DNA of 13,309 nucleotides from Halobacteriales archaeon SW_10_68_16 (GCA_003023485.1 PXSG01000098.1:10882-24190), one strand, 5' to 3'; positions 6,871-13,309 are shown, counted from the stretch's first letter. Notes: a model not told the origin generated them from the letters alone. Program-made: numbers and translations.

Positions 6871-6921
6871 GGCAGGTCACGCGGCGAACACGCAAGGTCC
6901 GGGAACGGCCGTTCGCCTGCC
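6871..6921. repeat. Bulged inverted repeat upstream of the cheF-like gene
   Basis: ggcgaac (6883-6889) pairs with gttcgcc (6911-6917), and an outer ggca (6871-6874) pairs with tgcc (6918-6921), leaving an 8-nt bulge on the left. An alternative outer pairing is ggcagg with cctgcc. The right arm ends 10 bp before the TATA-like box of the cheF-like gene, so a regulator site is possible. The remaining part of the spacer after thrC (6793-6870) shows nothing I can name. Confidence 0.35.
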
Positions 6922-6930
6922 ACAGCACGA

Positions 6931-6940
6931 AACCTTCAAG
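6931..6940 (+). promoter_or_regulatory. TATA-like box for the cheF-like gene
   Basis: aaccttcaag resembles the aacctttaag-type haloarchaeal promoter core and lies about 35 nt before the ATG at 6971, implying a leader of roughly 5-10 nt. Confidence 0.4.
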
Positions 6941-6970
6941 ACGGTTCTCCGTCCCTGTGGTATCAGTGGC

Positions 6971-7675
6971 ATGTCATCGGTCCTCGCCGACTTCACCGCC
7001 CGGGTGAGCGTCGAGACGAAGGACTGGGAGGAGGGCACCGAGGCGCGGGTGCTCCTGAACGAGTCGGCGCTCGTGCTGGCGGCAGGCGAGGGCGACACGC
7101 TGTCGATCCCCCTGTCCGCGGTGCTGGACGTGACCAGGGGTGTCCCGAACCTGTTCGACCCGCTGCCCGGGGCGCCCCTGACGGTGGCCTACCGGGACGG
7201 GAACGCCCGGCGGGCGGCGACCGTCGGGACCGACGAGGGGCCGGTGACGGTCCCGCTGGCAGCGGTGGTCGACTTCGACCGCCAGCACCGGACCATCGAC
7301 GGCGAGGACCGCCCCGTCCTCGTGGTGAGCCACGTCGACGACGGGACGGCCCTGACCACCGTGGCGGCGACGGAGTCGTCCCGAAAACTGTCCATCCTCG
7401 GGCGGTTCCTCCGCCAGGAGTACGGGGCCGTCATCGACTCCCTCGCGGAGTTGCACCTCTCGGAACCCGAGACGGAGATGCTGACCACCCTCTACTCGGC
7501 CGGCGACATGGACGTCTCACTGCCGAGCGTCCTCGACACCGATCCGGAGCGCGTCAGGCGCATCCTGCATGCCCTCCACGAGAAGGGACTCGTCGAGTCC
7601 GGCGAGAACGGCCCCGTCCTCACGGCGCGTGGCCGCATCGTCGTCAACGAGTATCTCGAACGGGTCAACGCCTGA
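6971..7675 (+). CDS. CheF-like archaeal taxis protein, short form
   Basis: CheF proteins connect the Che signalling system (CheY, CheC/CheD) to the archaellum motor in euryarchaea. This 234-residue product matches what I recall of that family at both ends. The first 80 residues give a beta-rich segment with LSIPLSAVLDV (44-54) and LTVAYRDGNAR. The second part has VVDFDRQHR (99-107), RPVLVVSHVDDG, KLSILGRFLRQEYG (139-152) and a C-terminal winged helix (about 164-232) ending in VNEYLERVNA. Typical CheF proteins are nearer 290 residues, and the missing length falls between about 80 and 95. No che, arl or receptor gene is nearby, so its partner is unclear. The downstream gene is convergent. Confidence 0.75.
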   Translation: MSSVLADFTARVSVETKDWEEGTEARVLLNESALVLAAGEGDTLSIPLSAVLDVTRGVPNLFDPLPGAPLTVAYRDGNARRAATVGTDEGPVTVPLAAVVDFDRQHRTIDGEDRPVLVVSHVDDGTALTTVAATESSRKLSILGRFLRQEYGAVIDSLAELHLSEPETEMLTTLYSAGDMDVSLPSVLDTDPERVRRILHALHEKGLVESGENGPVLTARGRIVVNEYLERVNA

Positions 7676-7744
7676 TCACCGGATTCAGCGGTCCGTCGCC
7701 GGAATCGAAGGTGGAAATTCTCGCGTGTCGGTTCCCGGTCGTCC

Positions 7745-9191
7745 CTACCCGCCCCGTTCCCAGTCGCGGGCCGACTCGACGGCCTCGACCCAGCGGCCGT
7801 ACGTCCGGTCGGCGTCCTCGCGGTCGGCATCGGGCGTGAACGTCCGGTCGGCCCGCCAGTGGTCGCGCAGTTCCGCCAGCGAGTCCCAGTAGCCGACCGC
7901 GAGGCCGGCGGCGTAGGCGGCCCCCAGGGCGGTCGTTTCGTCGACGACCGGGCGCGCGATGTCGGTCCCGATGATGTCCGCCTGCAACTGACAGAGGAAG
8001 TCGTTCTTCACGGCGCCGCCGTCGACGCGGAGACACCCGACGTCGCGCCCGGTGTCGGCCTCCATGGCCTCGACGACGTTGCGCGTCTGGCAGGCGATGG
8101 ACTCCAGCGTCGCGCGGACGATGTGGCCGGCCCGCGTCCCGCGAGTGATCCCCATGATCACGCCGCTTGCGTGGCCGTCCCAGTGGGGCGTCCCCAGTCC
8201 GGTGAAGGGCGGGACGACACACACCCCCTCGGCCGCGTCGACCGAATGTGCCAGCCGTGCCGAGTCGGCGGGGTCGTCGACGAACCCGACATCTTCGAGC
8301 CACTCGATGGCGGCACCCGTCATGAAGATGGTCCCCTCCAGCGCGTACTGGACGGGTTCGCCCGAGCGCTGGAACCCGACGGTCGTCAGCAGGCCGTTGT
8401 CGGACTCGACGGCCTCGGTGCCGGTGTGCATCAGGCAGAACGCGCCCGTCCCGTAGGTATTCTTGACCTCGCCCACCTCGAAGCAGGTCTGGCCGATCAG
8501 CGCGGCCTGCTGGTCGCCCAGCGCGCCCGTGACGGGTACCTCGGCACCCAGGAAGTCCTCGGGGTCCGTCGACCCGTAGGTTGCCTCGTCGCTGGAGGGA
8601 CGGACCTCCGGGAGCATCGCCGCCGGCACGTCGAATTCCGCCAGCAGGTCGTCGTCCCACGCCAGGTCGTGGATGTCGAACAGCAAAGTCCGGGAGGCGT
8701 TGGTCACGTCGGTGACGTGCTCGCCGGTGAGGTTGTAGACCAGCCAGGAGTCGACGGTCCCGAACAGCACCTCCCCGGCCTCGGCGCGGTCCCGGACGTC
8801 TTCGCGGCCGGGGTCGGCCTCGATCGGGTCGGCGTTGTCGAGGATCCACTCGAGTTTTGGCGCCGAAAAGTAGGCGTCGACTTCGAGGCCGGTCTTCGCC
8901 CGGATCCACTCGGCCTCGCCGGCGGCCTTGCGTTCCTCGCAGCGGTCGGCCGTCCGGCGGTCGAGCCAGACCAGCGCGTCACAGACCGGCTCCCGTCGAG
9001 AGCCCGCGCGTGATCGCCCGGGTGACGTTCTCCCAGATCTCGACGGGGTCGTGCTCGACCCAGCCCGGCCGGGGACAGCGCTGTTCGTGTCGCTCGTAGG
9101 CGCTGGCGACGACCCGGCCGCCGCGGTCGAAGACCATGAAGCGCGTGCCCGTGGTCCCCTGGTCGACGACACCGATGTACGCCCGCTCCAT
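7745..9191 (-). pseudogene. glpK: Glycerol kinase, broken by an internal deletion with frameshift
   Basis: GlpK phosphorylates glycerol to glycerol-3-phosphate. The first 64 residues (ATG at 9191) are normal: the ATP-binding DQGTTGTR at 10-17, then GWVEHDPVEIWENV. That frame then hits a TGA at 8979-8981. The rest of the protein continues in another frame from about 8992 (EPVCDALVWLDRR) through GDQQAALIG, DVTNASRTLL, a full C-terminal ATPase half (VDGGAVKN, ETTALGAAYAAGLAVG) and a normal stop at 7745. Compared with other GlpK proteins about 27 residues are absent at the junction (8993-9002), including the NQRET motif whose Arg and Glu hold glycerol. A frameshift alone could not restore function. 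The remaining parts add up to about 479 residues against about 505 normally. A TATA-rich promoter is still present, and no other glp gene is next to it. Confidence 0.88.
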
Positions 9192-9235
9192 TGTCACTGC
9201 CGTGCCCTCGATACGATGTCCCTAGTTGCGCCCGT

Positions 9236-9248
9236 ATCTATATAAATA
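9236..9248 (-). promoter_or_regulatory. TATA-rich promoter of the glpK remnant
   Basis: On the minus strand gtatttatatag is centred about 50 nt before the ATG at 9191, implying a leader near 25 nt. It is one of the most AT-rich sites in the window, so transcription of the broken gene may continue. Confidence 0.5.
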
Positions 9249-9273
9249 CCCGTACGGCTACGCATCCCGGAAC

Positions 9274-9301
9274 GTCGACCGTCCACCGTGCCCGGGTCGA
9301 C
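9274..9301. repeat. 7-bp inverted repeat between the FKBP and glpK genes
   Basis: gtcgacc (9274-9280) and ggtcgac (9295-9301) are exact reverse complements with a 14-bp spacer, and each arm contains the palindrome gtcgac. It lies 41 bp after the FKBP stop on the minus strand without a T-run, and upstream of the glpK TATA box. It could be a transcript-end structure or a site for a dimeric regulator of glpK. Confidence 0.35.
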
Positions 9302-9342
9302 ACCACGCCGGATGGCGGCCAGCGAGCGTCGGGGAGTGGCGA

Positions 9343-9813
9343 TCATGTCACCCCCAGGACGCGGATCTCGAAGACCAGCGTCTGCCCCGCGAGTTCGTGG
9401 TTGAAGTCGACCTCGACGGCGTCGTCGGTGACGGCGGTCACGTCCCCGTGGAGGCCGTTGGACGCCTCGACGTGGTCGCCGATCTCGGGGGCGTGCCCGA
9501 CCATCGCCTCGAACGTCCCGGGGCCGTACTCCCGGACGCGGTCGGGGTCGTACTCGCCGTAGCCCTTCGCCGGGGGGACCCGGATCGTGGTCTCCTCGCC
9601 GACTGCCAGCCCGCGGACGGCCTCGTCGAGCCCCTCGATGACCTCGCCGTCCCCGACGGTGAAGGACAGTGGCGTCCCCGCCGCCTCCGCGGGCCCCAGG
9701 CCCGCCTCCCGAGCGACCTCGTCCCGGGAGGCCGCGAACACGCTCCCGTCCTCGAAGCGACCGACGTAGGCCAGGCGGACCTCGTCGCCGGGTTCGACGT
9801 GCTCTCCCGTCAT
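9343..9813 (-). CDS. FKBP-type peptidyl-prolyl isomerase, SlyD-like
   Basis: This 156-residue protein should catalyse prolyl cis-trans isomerisation and act as a folding helper in the cytoplasm. The FKBP core is split as in SlyD. The first part has GDEVRLAYVGRFEDGSVF (9-26) and VIEGLDEAVRGLAVGE (58-73). An insert-in-flap chaperone domain runs from about 88 to 133, and the core closes with FNHELAG and TLVFEIRV (137-152). A stretch rich in Ala, Glu and Gly at 31-48 extends the usual loop, as in other haloarchaeal members as I recall. The His/Cys-rich metal tail of bacterial SlyD is absent. The ATG overlaps the stop of the preceding cdc6-like gene (ATGA, 9813-9810) and no separate promoter is visible, so it should be translated from that message. 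Confidence 0.92.
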   Translation of the reverse strand: MTGEHVEPGDEVRLAYVGRFEDGSVFAASRDEVAREAGLGPAEAAGTPLSFTVGDGEVIEGLDEAVRGLAVGEETTIRVPPAKGYGEYDPDRVREYGPGTFEAMVGHAPEIGDHVEASNGLHGDVTAVTDDAVEVDFNHELAGQTLVFEIRVLGVT

Positions 9814-10982
9814 TGGAGATCGTACAGGCGGCGGAAGGCGGTCGGTGCGAACCGCAACTCCACGCGGCTCGGGGGGCGACCCTTCCCGTCCTGCATCTCG
9901 GACTGGACACGCTCGACGATACCCACCTCGGCCATCTCGTAGAGGAACCGCTTGACAGTGCTGGACGAGAGATCGACTGACGGCTCGGAACTGATCGCTT
10001 CCGTCGTCGCGGTGACCGAGACGCGCTCCTCGGCGTCGAGGTCGACCAGTTCCCGAAGGACGAGCTGCTTGTTCGCCGGGAGCGCGAGCACGCGGCCCAG
10101 CGAAACCGCGGGCCAGGGGATCTCCTCGATGGCCGCGGTGACGTCGTCGTCGGTGAGTCTGGACCGCTCGGCCCGGTCGGCGCGGTCGGCGGCGACGAAC
10201 AGCGCCTGGAGCGCGTGGTGGGCGTTGCCCTCGGCCCACTCCGCGATCCGGCGGATCAGCCCGTGGTCGAGTGCCTGCTGGGCAAGTCCCTCGGAGGCGC
10301 GGGCCATCACCGCGTCGACGAGTGTCTGCCGGCGGTAGGGTTCGATGTGGATCGTCGACCCGGTGTACTCGGTCAGCGCCACCTCCGGGGGGTCGCTGCG
10401 CCCGACCGCCAGCCAGCTCGCGTTGCTCGGGAGGCCGGCGAACAGTTCGACCAGTCGCTCGGGGGCGACGCTCTCGGGTTCGTCGACGTGATCGACGGCG
10501 ACGACGACGCCCGCCCGCGACCCGCCCAGGAGGTCGTGGAGGCGGTCGCGGAGGTCCCCGGTGCTGATGCCGTGTTCGGGGACCGGATCCTCGACCAGGG
10601 CGTCGAGGACGCTGTGGTAGAAGGCAAAGGGGCTGGTCTTGCCCCGCAGGTCCACGTAGACGAACCCCGGAGCCGTCGGCGAGGCGGTCCGGGTGCTGGT
10701 GTGGATCACCGACCGCGTCTCCGTCGAGAGCCGCCCCAGGTGGGCAAAGAGCGCCGTCACGACGGCCGACTTCCCGGCGCCGAAGGGACCGTGGACGTAC
10801 GCGTTCGGGGGTAACTGGCCGTCGAATACTGGGTCGAGGTAGTCCAGTAACCGCTCCAGGACCGGCCCGCGGTCGGAGGGCTCGTCGACGTGTGCGACCG
10901 GCGAGAGGGCCTGGTAGTCCTGGAGCAGGCGCGGGCGACCATCCCGACGTCGGCGTCGCTCGATCCGCGCGTCGATGTCCAT
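9810..10982 (-). CDS. Divergent Orc1/Cdc6-like AAA+ ATPase with C-terminal winged helix
   Basis: This 390-residue protein has an AAA+ module and a winged-helix end, the layout of archaeal Orc1/Cdc6. Walker A is GPFGAGKS at 65-72, Walker B is VVVAVDHVDE at 159-168, and a sensor-1-like strand WLAVGRSD is at 190-197. The sensor-2 region reads GNAHHALQALF, where replication initiators usually have an Arg (GDAR-AL). The C-terminal winged helix (about 305-390) ends in RRLYDLQ. These differences suggest a paralogue rather than a main origin-binding initiator; a role in DNA replication, repair or gene regulation is open. The ATG at 10982 follows a shared AT-rich promoter, and the stop overlaps the FKBP start. 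The gene diverges from the eIF2B-like gene. No origin-type repeats are seen next to it. Confidence 0.8.
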   Translation of the reverse strand: MDIDARIERRRRRDGRPRLLQDYQALSPVAHVDEPSDRGPVLERLLDYLDPVFDGQLPPNAYVHGPFGAGKSAVVTALFAHLGRLSTETRSVIHTSTRTASPTAPGFVYVDLRGKTSPFAFYHSVLDALVEDPVPEHGISTGDLRDRLHDLLGGSRAGVVVAVDHVDEPESVAPERLVELFAGLPSNASWLAVGRSDPPEVALTEYTGSTIHIEPYRRQTLVDAVMARASEGLAQQALDHGLIRRIAEWAEGNAHHALQALFVAADRADRAERSRLTDDDVTAAIEEIPWPAVSLGRVLALPANKQLVLRELVDLDAEERVSVTATTEAISSEPSVDLSSSTVKRFLYEMAEVGIVERVQSEMQDGKGRPPSRVELRFAPTAFRRLYDLQ

Positions 10983-11013
10983 GTGTGTTTTGTTACTGGT
11001 GCTACCGTCCACG

Positions 11014-11025
11014 TGATAAAAAAAC
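11014..11025. promoter_or_regulatory. Shared divergent promoter for the cdc6-like and eIF2B-like genes
   Basis: gataaaaaaac at 11015-11025 is the only AT-rich core in the 93-bp gap. Read rightward it is about 29 nt before the ATG at 11049 and 56 nt before the favoured ATG at 11076. Read leftward (gtttttttatc) it is about 38 nt before the cdc6-like ATG. One site may therefore serve both genes, which would make their transcription compete or be co-regulated. Confidence 0.5.
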
Positions 11026-11063
11026 GACCGGTCGGGGACGGGGCGTTCATGACGGTGGCCCCC

Positions 11064-11067
11064 GGAG
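11064..11067 (+). promoter_or_regulatory. Ribosome binding site of the eIF2B-like gene
   Basis: GGAG lies 8 nt before the ATG at 11076 and favours that start. The ATG at 11049, in the same frame and at leaderless distance from the AT-rich core, is the alternative and would add nine residues (MTVAPGVAG). Confidence 0.45.
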
Positions 11068-11075
11068 TGGCGGGT

Positions 11076-11927
11076 ATGATCGACGAAACGGTGGCGGAGA
11101 TCGAGCAGATGCAGACCCAGAGCTCCTCGGTCGTCGCGGTGAAGGCCGCCGAGGCGCTGGGGAGTCTGGCCGGGGAGGAGGTGGCCAGCCTCGACGAGTT
11201 CTCCCGCCTCGTCGAGCAGCACAGCCGCGCCCTCCAGCGCGCGAAACGCTCCCACGCGCCCCTGTACACCTCACAGCAACGCATCGTCGAGGAAGTCACG
11301 GAGTCCGACGCCGAGACCGTCGCCGAGGCCAAAGAGCGGTTGCGCACGGTGGTCGATGAGGTCGTGGAGGAAATCGAGTCGAGCAAGCGCCGCGCCGGCG
11401 AGCGGGCGGCCGAGTTGATCGAGGACGGCGACACACTGCTGACCCACGAGAACTCCTCGACGGTGATGGCGGCCTTCGAGGCCGCACTCGAGGCCGGCAC
11501 GGCGTTCGACGTCTACGTGACCGAGGCACGGCCACGCTTTCTGGGGCGGCGCACCGCTCGCCAACTCGGGCCCCGGGAGGGTGTGGACGTGACGCTCATC
11601 GTCGACAGCGCCGCCGGGCACTTCCTCCCGGAGTGTGACCGGGTCTTCCTCGGGATGAACTGCCTGGTCGACGACACCGTCTACAACCGGATCGGTACCT
11701 ACCCGATCGCCGCGACTGCCGACGACGTGGGCGTGCCGGTGACGGTCGTGGGGTCGTCCTCGAAGTTCATCGGCAGCGGGTTCAGTTTCCGGAACGACTA
11801 CCGGCCCGCCTCGGAGATGATGCACGAACCCGTCGAGGGCTTCGAGGTCGCGAATCCGGGGTACGACGCGACGCCGACGCGCCTGCTCGATTCGGTCGTC
11901 ACCGAGGACGCCGTCATGGGGTTCTGA
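11076..11927 (+). CDS. eIF2B/ribose-1,5-bisphosphate isomerase-family protein
   Basis: The 283-residue product belongs to the eIF2B-alpha/R15P isomerase/MtnA family. An N-terminal helical domain (1-115) precedes a Rossmann-like domain. Family motifs are LLTHENSSTV (121-130), VTEARPRFLGRRTA (148-161), VDSAAG (176-181), IGTYPIA (206-212) and SSSKF (227-231). Active isomerases carry a Cys near the first of these and an Asp in a GAD-type motif after the fourth strand. Here the corresponding places appear to read HENSS (Glu, 124-128) and GMNC (Asn, 193-196), so sugar-phosphate isomerase activity is doubtful. A binding or regulatory role, as in eIF2B, is possible. In archaea true eIF2B exchange activity is not established, so the common name translation initiation factor should be treated with care. 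Its 3' end overlaps the convergent hydrolase gene by 14 bp. Confidence 0.85.
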   Translation: MIDETVAEIEQMQTQSSSVVAVKAAEALGSLAGEEVASLDEFSRLVEQHSRALQRAKRSHAPLYTSQQRIVEEVTESDAETVAEAKERLRTVVDEVVEEIESSKRRAGERAAELIEDGDTLLTHENSSTVMAAFEAALEAGTAFDVYVTEARPRFLGRRTARQLGPREGVDVTLIVDSAAGHFLPECDRVFLGMNCLVDDTVYNRIGTYPIAATADDVGVPVTVVGSSSKFIGSGFSFRNDYRPASEMMHEPVEGFEVANPGYDATPTRLLDSVVTEDAVMGF

Positions 11928-12777
11928 GAAAGTCGACGACGTGCTCCCGGTATGCGTCGGGGCGGTCCTCGACGACCCAGTGGTAGGCCTCTTCCAGCGG
12001 GACCAGATCCGTCTGGCCGCCCAGGTCCTCCTGCAGCCGCTGTGCGTAGTCCAGCGACTGCAACACGTCGTCGGCACCCCACAGCAGCAGCGTCTCGGCC
12101 GAGACGGCACCGTAGTCGAGTTCGGTCGTGTGGCTGGTGTTGGTCGCGATGGCGGTGCGCACGAGCGAGACGCGGGCCTCGGCGGGCTGCCAGGGCGCGC
12201 GCATCCCCTCGCAGAACTCGGCGTGGTCGTCGGGATCGCCGTACAGGCCCGAGTCGAAGACGAACGACAGTTTCTCCTCCAGGGTCTCGTCGTCGGCCAG
12301 CTCGTCGGCCATCCCCGGGAGCCCGAGCCCGTGGATGAACTCCACCGGCCAGGAGTCGTAGCAGGCGGCGTTCGAGAGGACGAGCCGGTCGATCCGGTCG
12401 GGCTGGTGGGCCGCCAGCCTGAGTGCGGTCCCGCCGCCGATGTCGTGGGCCACCAGCGACGCCGTGTCGGTACCGAGGGAATCGAGCAGCGCATCGACCA
12501 TCGCCTCCTGGGCGCGGATCGAGCGGTCGAAGCCGTCGGCCATCGCGGAGTTGCCGTACCCGAGGAGGTCCGGCACGACGACGTGCCGGTCGGCCGCGAG
12601 TGCCGGGGCGACGGGTCGCCAGAGGTACGACCACGTCGGGATTCCATGCAGGAAGGCAACCGGCGGGCCGTCGTTGTCCGCCCCCGCCTCGTAGTAGGCG
12701 ACCGGGAGGTCGTGGCCGTCGACCGCGAGGGTGGTTGTCGTCTGCCGGGCGCTCCACTCCTCGTGGGTCAGCGTCAC
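11914..12777 (-). CDS. Alpha/beta-fold hydrolase with Asp nucleophile (dehalogenase/epoxide-hydrolase-like)
   Basis: This 287-residue soluble protein has the alpha/beta hydrolase order: oxyanion motif HGIPTWSYLW (44-53), a nucleophile elbow AHDIGGG with D112, an acid in WGADD (233-237), and catalytic H266. A cap domain lies between about 140 and 215. An Asp nucleophile is typical of haloalkane dehalogenases, epoxide hydrolases and fluoroacetate dehalogenases, rather than esterases. The halide-binding Trp that follows Asp in haloalkane dehalogenases is replaced by Ile, so a dehalogenase name is not secure and the substrate is unknown. The start is GTG at 12777, supported by GGAGGTG 7 nt upstream. 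It is convergent with the eIF2B-like gene, with stops overlapping by 14 bp. Confidence 0.88.
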   Translation of the reverse strand: MTLTHEEWSARQTTTTLAVDGHDLPVAYYEAGADNDGPPVAFLHGIPTWSYLWRPVAPALAADRHVVVPDLLGYGNSAMADGFDRSIRAQEAMVDALLDSLGTDTASLVAHDIGGGTALRLAAHQPDRIDRLVLSNAACYDSWPVEFIHGLGLPGMADELADDETLEEKLSFVFDSGLYGDPDDHAEFCEGMRAPWQPAEARVSLVRTAIATNTSHTTELDYGAVSAETLLLWGADDVLQSLDYAQRLQEDLGGQTDLVPLEEAYHWVVEDRPDAYREHVVDFLRTP

Positions 12778-12784
12778 CGGCGGA

Positions 12785-12791
12785 CACCTCC
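12785..12791 (-). promoter_or_regulatory. Strong Shine-Dalgarno site of the hydrolase gene
   Basis: The minus strand reads GGAGGTG, a near-full match to the 16S rRNA 3' end, 7 nt before the GTG at 12777. It fixes a non-ATG start and shows this message has a leader, unlike several neighbours. No clear TATA box is visible just upstream. Confidence 0.7.
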
Positions 12792-12911
12792 CGTCGGGTG
12801 GAGCGGTCGCTGTGCGGCGTCGCGCGGTCGGCGGGGCTGTCGCCGTGTCGGAGCAGGCCGCTGGTCGGGTGTCGTCCGAACCATGCCACTCTGTCTCGCA
12901 CTGGCCGGCTG

Positions 12912-12956
12912 AAAACAGTACCGGTCGCTCGCACCGTTCTGCCGGGAACAGCGAGC
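12912..12956 (-). terminator. Candidate terminator after the RNase Z gene
   Basis: gctcgc (12927-12932) pairs with gcgagc (12951-12956), and inner gttc (12936-12939) pairs with gaac (12946-12949), closing a 6-nt loop. On the minus strand this hairpin begins 7 nt after the RNase Z stop and is followed 11 nt later by tttt (12915-12912). The T-run is short and somewhat distant. The rest of the 186-bp gap up to the hydrolase start shows only the ribosome site. Confidence 0.35.
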
Positions 12957-12963
12957 CAGTCGG

Positions 12964-13309
12964 TCACCGCTCGGCCGAGGAGAGCGAAAAGGACCGGTCC
13001 GAATCGGGAAACGGCACCTCGGCGACCGTGCCGTCGTGGGCGACGAACGCGCACTCGCCCTCGAAGGCCTCCCGGGCCTCCTCCTCCAGTCGTTGCCACC
13101 CGTCGCCGGCGTACCGCGAGGAGATGTGCGTCAGGGCGAGGCGTTTGGCGCCGGCGCGGTTGGCCACCGCGGCGGCCTCGCGGGCGGTCGCGTGGGCGGT
13201 CTTCCGGGCACTCTCGGCCCGGTCGTCGGCGAAGGTCCCGTCGTGGATCAGCAGGTCCGCGTCCGTCGCGGCGGCGATGACCCCCTCACAGGGACGGGTG
13301 TCGCCGGTG
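12964..13309 (-). CDS. rnz: Ribonuclease Z, C-terminal part (runs off the window)
   Basis: The visible 114 residues are the end of tRNase Z, which cuts the 3' trailer from tRNA precursors. Motifs in order from the window edge are TGDTRP (the metal-bridging Asp), DADLLIHDGTF, a TAHATAREAA helix, and LALTHISSRY with the last zinc-ligand His, then FVAHDG and VPFPDSD near the end. The N-terminal HxHxDH metal motif and the start codon lie beyond 13309. About one third of the normal 305-315 residues is present, and nothing in the visible part looks damaged. A candidate terminator follows the stop, so it seems to be transcribed separately from the hydrolase gene downstream. Confidence 0.92.
   Translation of the reverse strand, partial: TGDTRPCEGVIAAATDADLLIHDGTFADDRAESARKTAHATAREAAAVANRAGAKRLALTHISSRYAGDGWQRLEEEAREAFEGECAFVAHDGTVAEVPFPDSDRSFSLSSAER

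Noticed and set aside
8979..9010. Programmed frameshift joining the two halves of GlpK
   Set aside because: A frameshift would still leave out about 27 residues including the glycerol-binding motif, and no slippery run is present at the junction.
7859..9013. Long antisense frame across glpK, and a second minus-strand frame (7665-8909)
   Set aside because: Neither has recognisable motifs, whereas the glpK frame matches glycerol kinase along its length.
10983..11075. Replication origin beside the cdc6-like gene
   Set aside because: The gap is only 93 bp, with one AT run and no repeated origin-type boxes.
11271..12659. Long minus-strand frame crossing eIF2B-like and hydrolase genes, and another at 11798-13099
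   Set aside because: They span unrelated genes, and their products are Arg/Pro/Ser-rich without motifs.
1..13309. CRISPR arrays, insertion sequences, tRNA or rRNA genes
   Set aside because: No regularly spaced repeats, transposase motifs or tRNA/rRNA-like sequences were seen on either strand by reading; an automated scan was not possible.

Overview
The window looks like chromosomal DNA of a haloarchaeon (class Halobacteria, possibly a Haloarcula relative, though the genus is not resolved). It is GC-rich, most predicted proteins are strongly acidic, and several start codons have TATA-like boxes about 27-30 nt upstream, as expected for leaderless archaeal transcripts. The gene families agree: LysW-type arginine biosynthesis, a Tat lipoprotein with a halocyanin domain, CheF, an Orc1/Cdc6-like ATPase, an eIF2B-like protein and archaeal RNase Z.

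Layout. 1-2289 (+): the end of an argD-like aminotransferase, a 259-bp spacer carrying a long inverted repeat, then argE/lysK and argF overlapping by ATGA. 2416-4434 (-): a 672-residue Tat lipoprotein with a complete type-1 copper site fused to about 480 unrecognised residues. 4435-4653: a divergent promoter region with a very AT-rich island. 4654-5347 (+): a 78-residue protein of unknown function and a small winged-helix regulator. 5542-6792 (+): threonine synthase. 6971-7675 (+): a short CheF-like taxis protein, far from any visible che or archaellum genes. 7745-9191 (-): glycerol kinase broken by a deletion plus frameshift. 9343-10982 (-): an Orc1/Cdc6-like ATPase overlapping a SlyD-type FKBP prolyl isomerase. 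It diverges, from one shared AT-rich promoter, from an eIF2B/ribose-1,5-bisphosphate-isomerase-like gene (11076-11927, +). 11914-12777 (-): an alpha/beta hydrolase with an Asp nucleophile. 12964-13309 (-): the C-terminal part of RNase Z, running off the window.

Working together. The first block makes arginine: LysW-bound ornithine is produced and released by ArgD and ArgE, and ArgF converts ornithine to citrulline. The cdc6-like and FKBP genes should be translationally coupled. The other genes look like independent housekeeping or regulatory units, mostly with their own promoters.

I see no CRISPR array, transposase, tRNA, rRNA or integration site, and no convincing new multigene system. The points most worth following are the glpK lesion, the halocyanin fusion, the altered active-site positions of the eIF2B-like protein, the repeat insertion inside the arginine cluster and the short orphan CheF.
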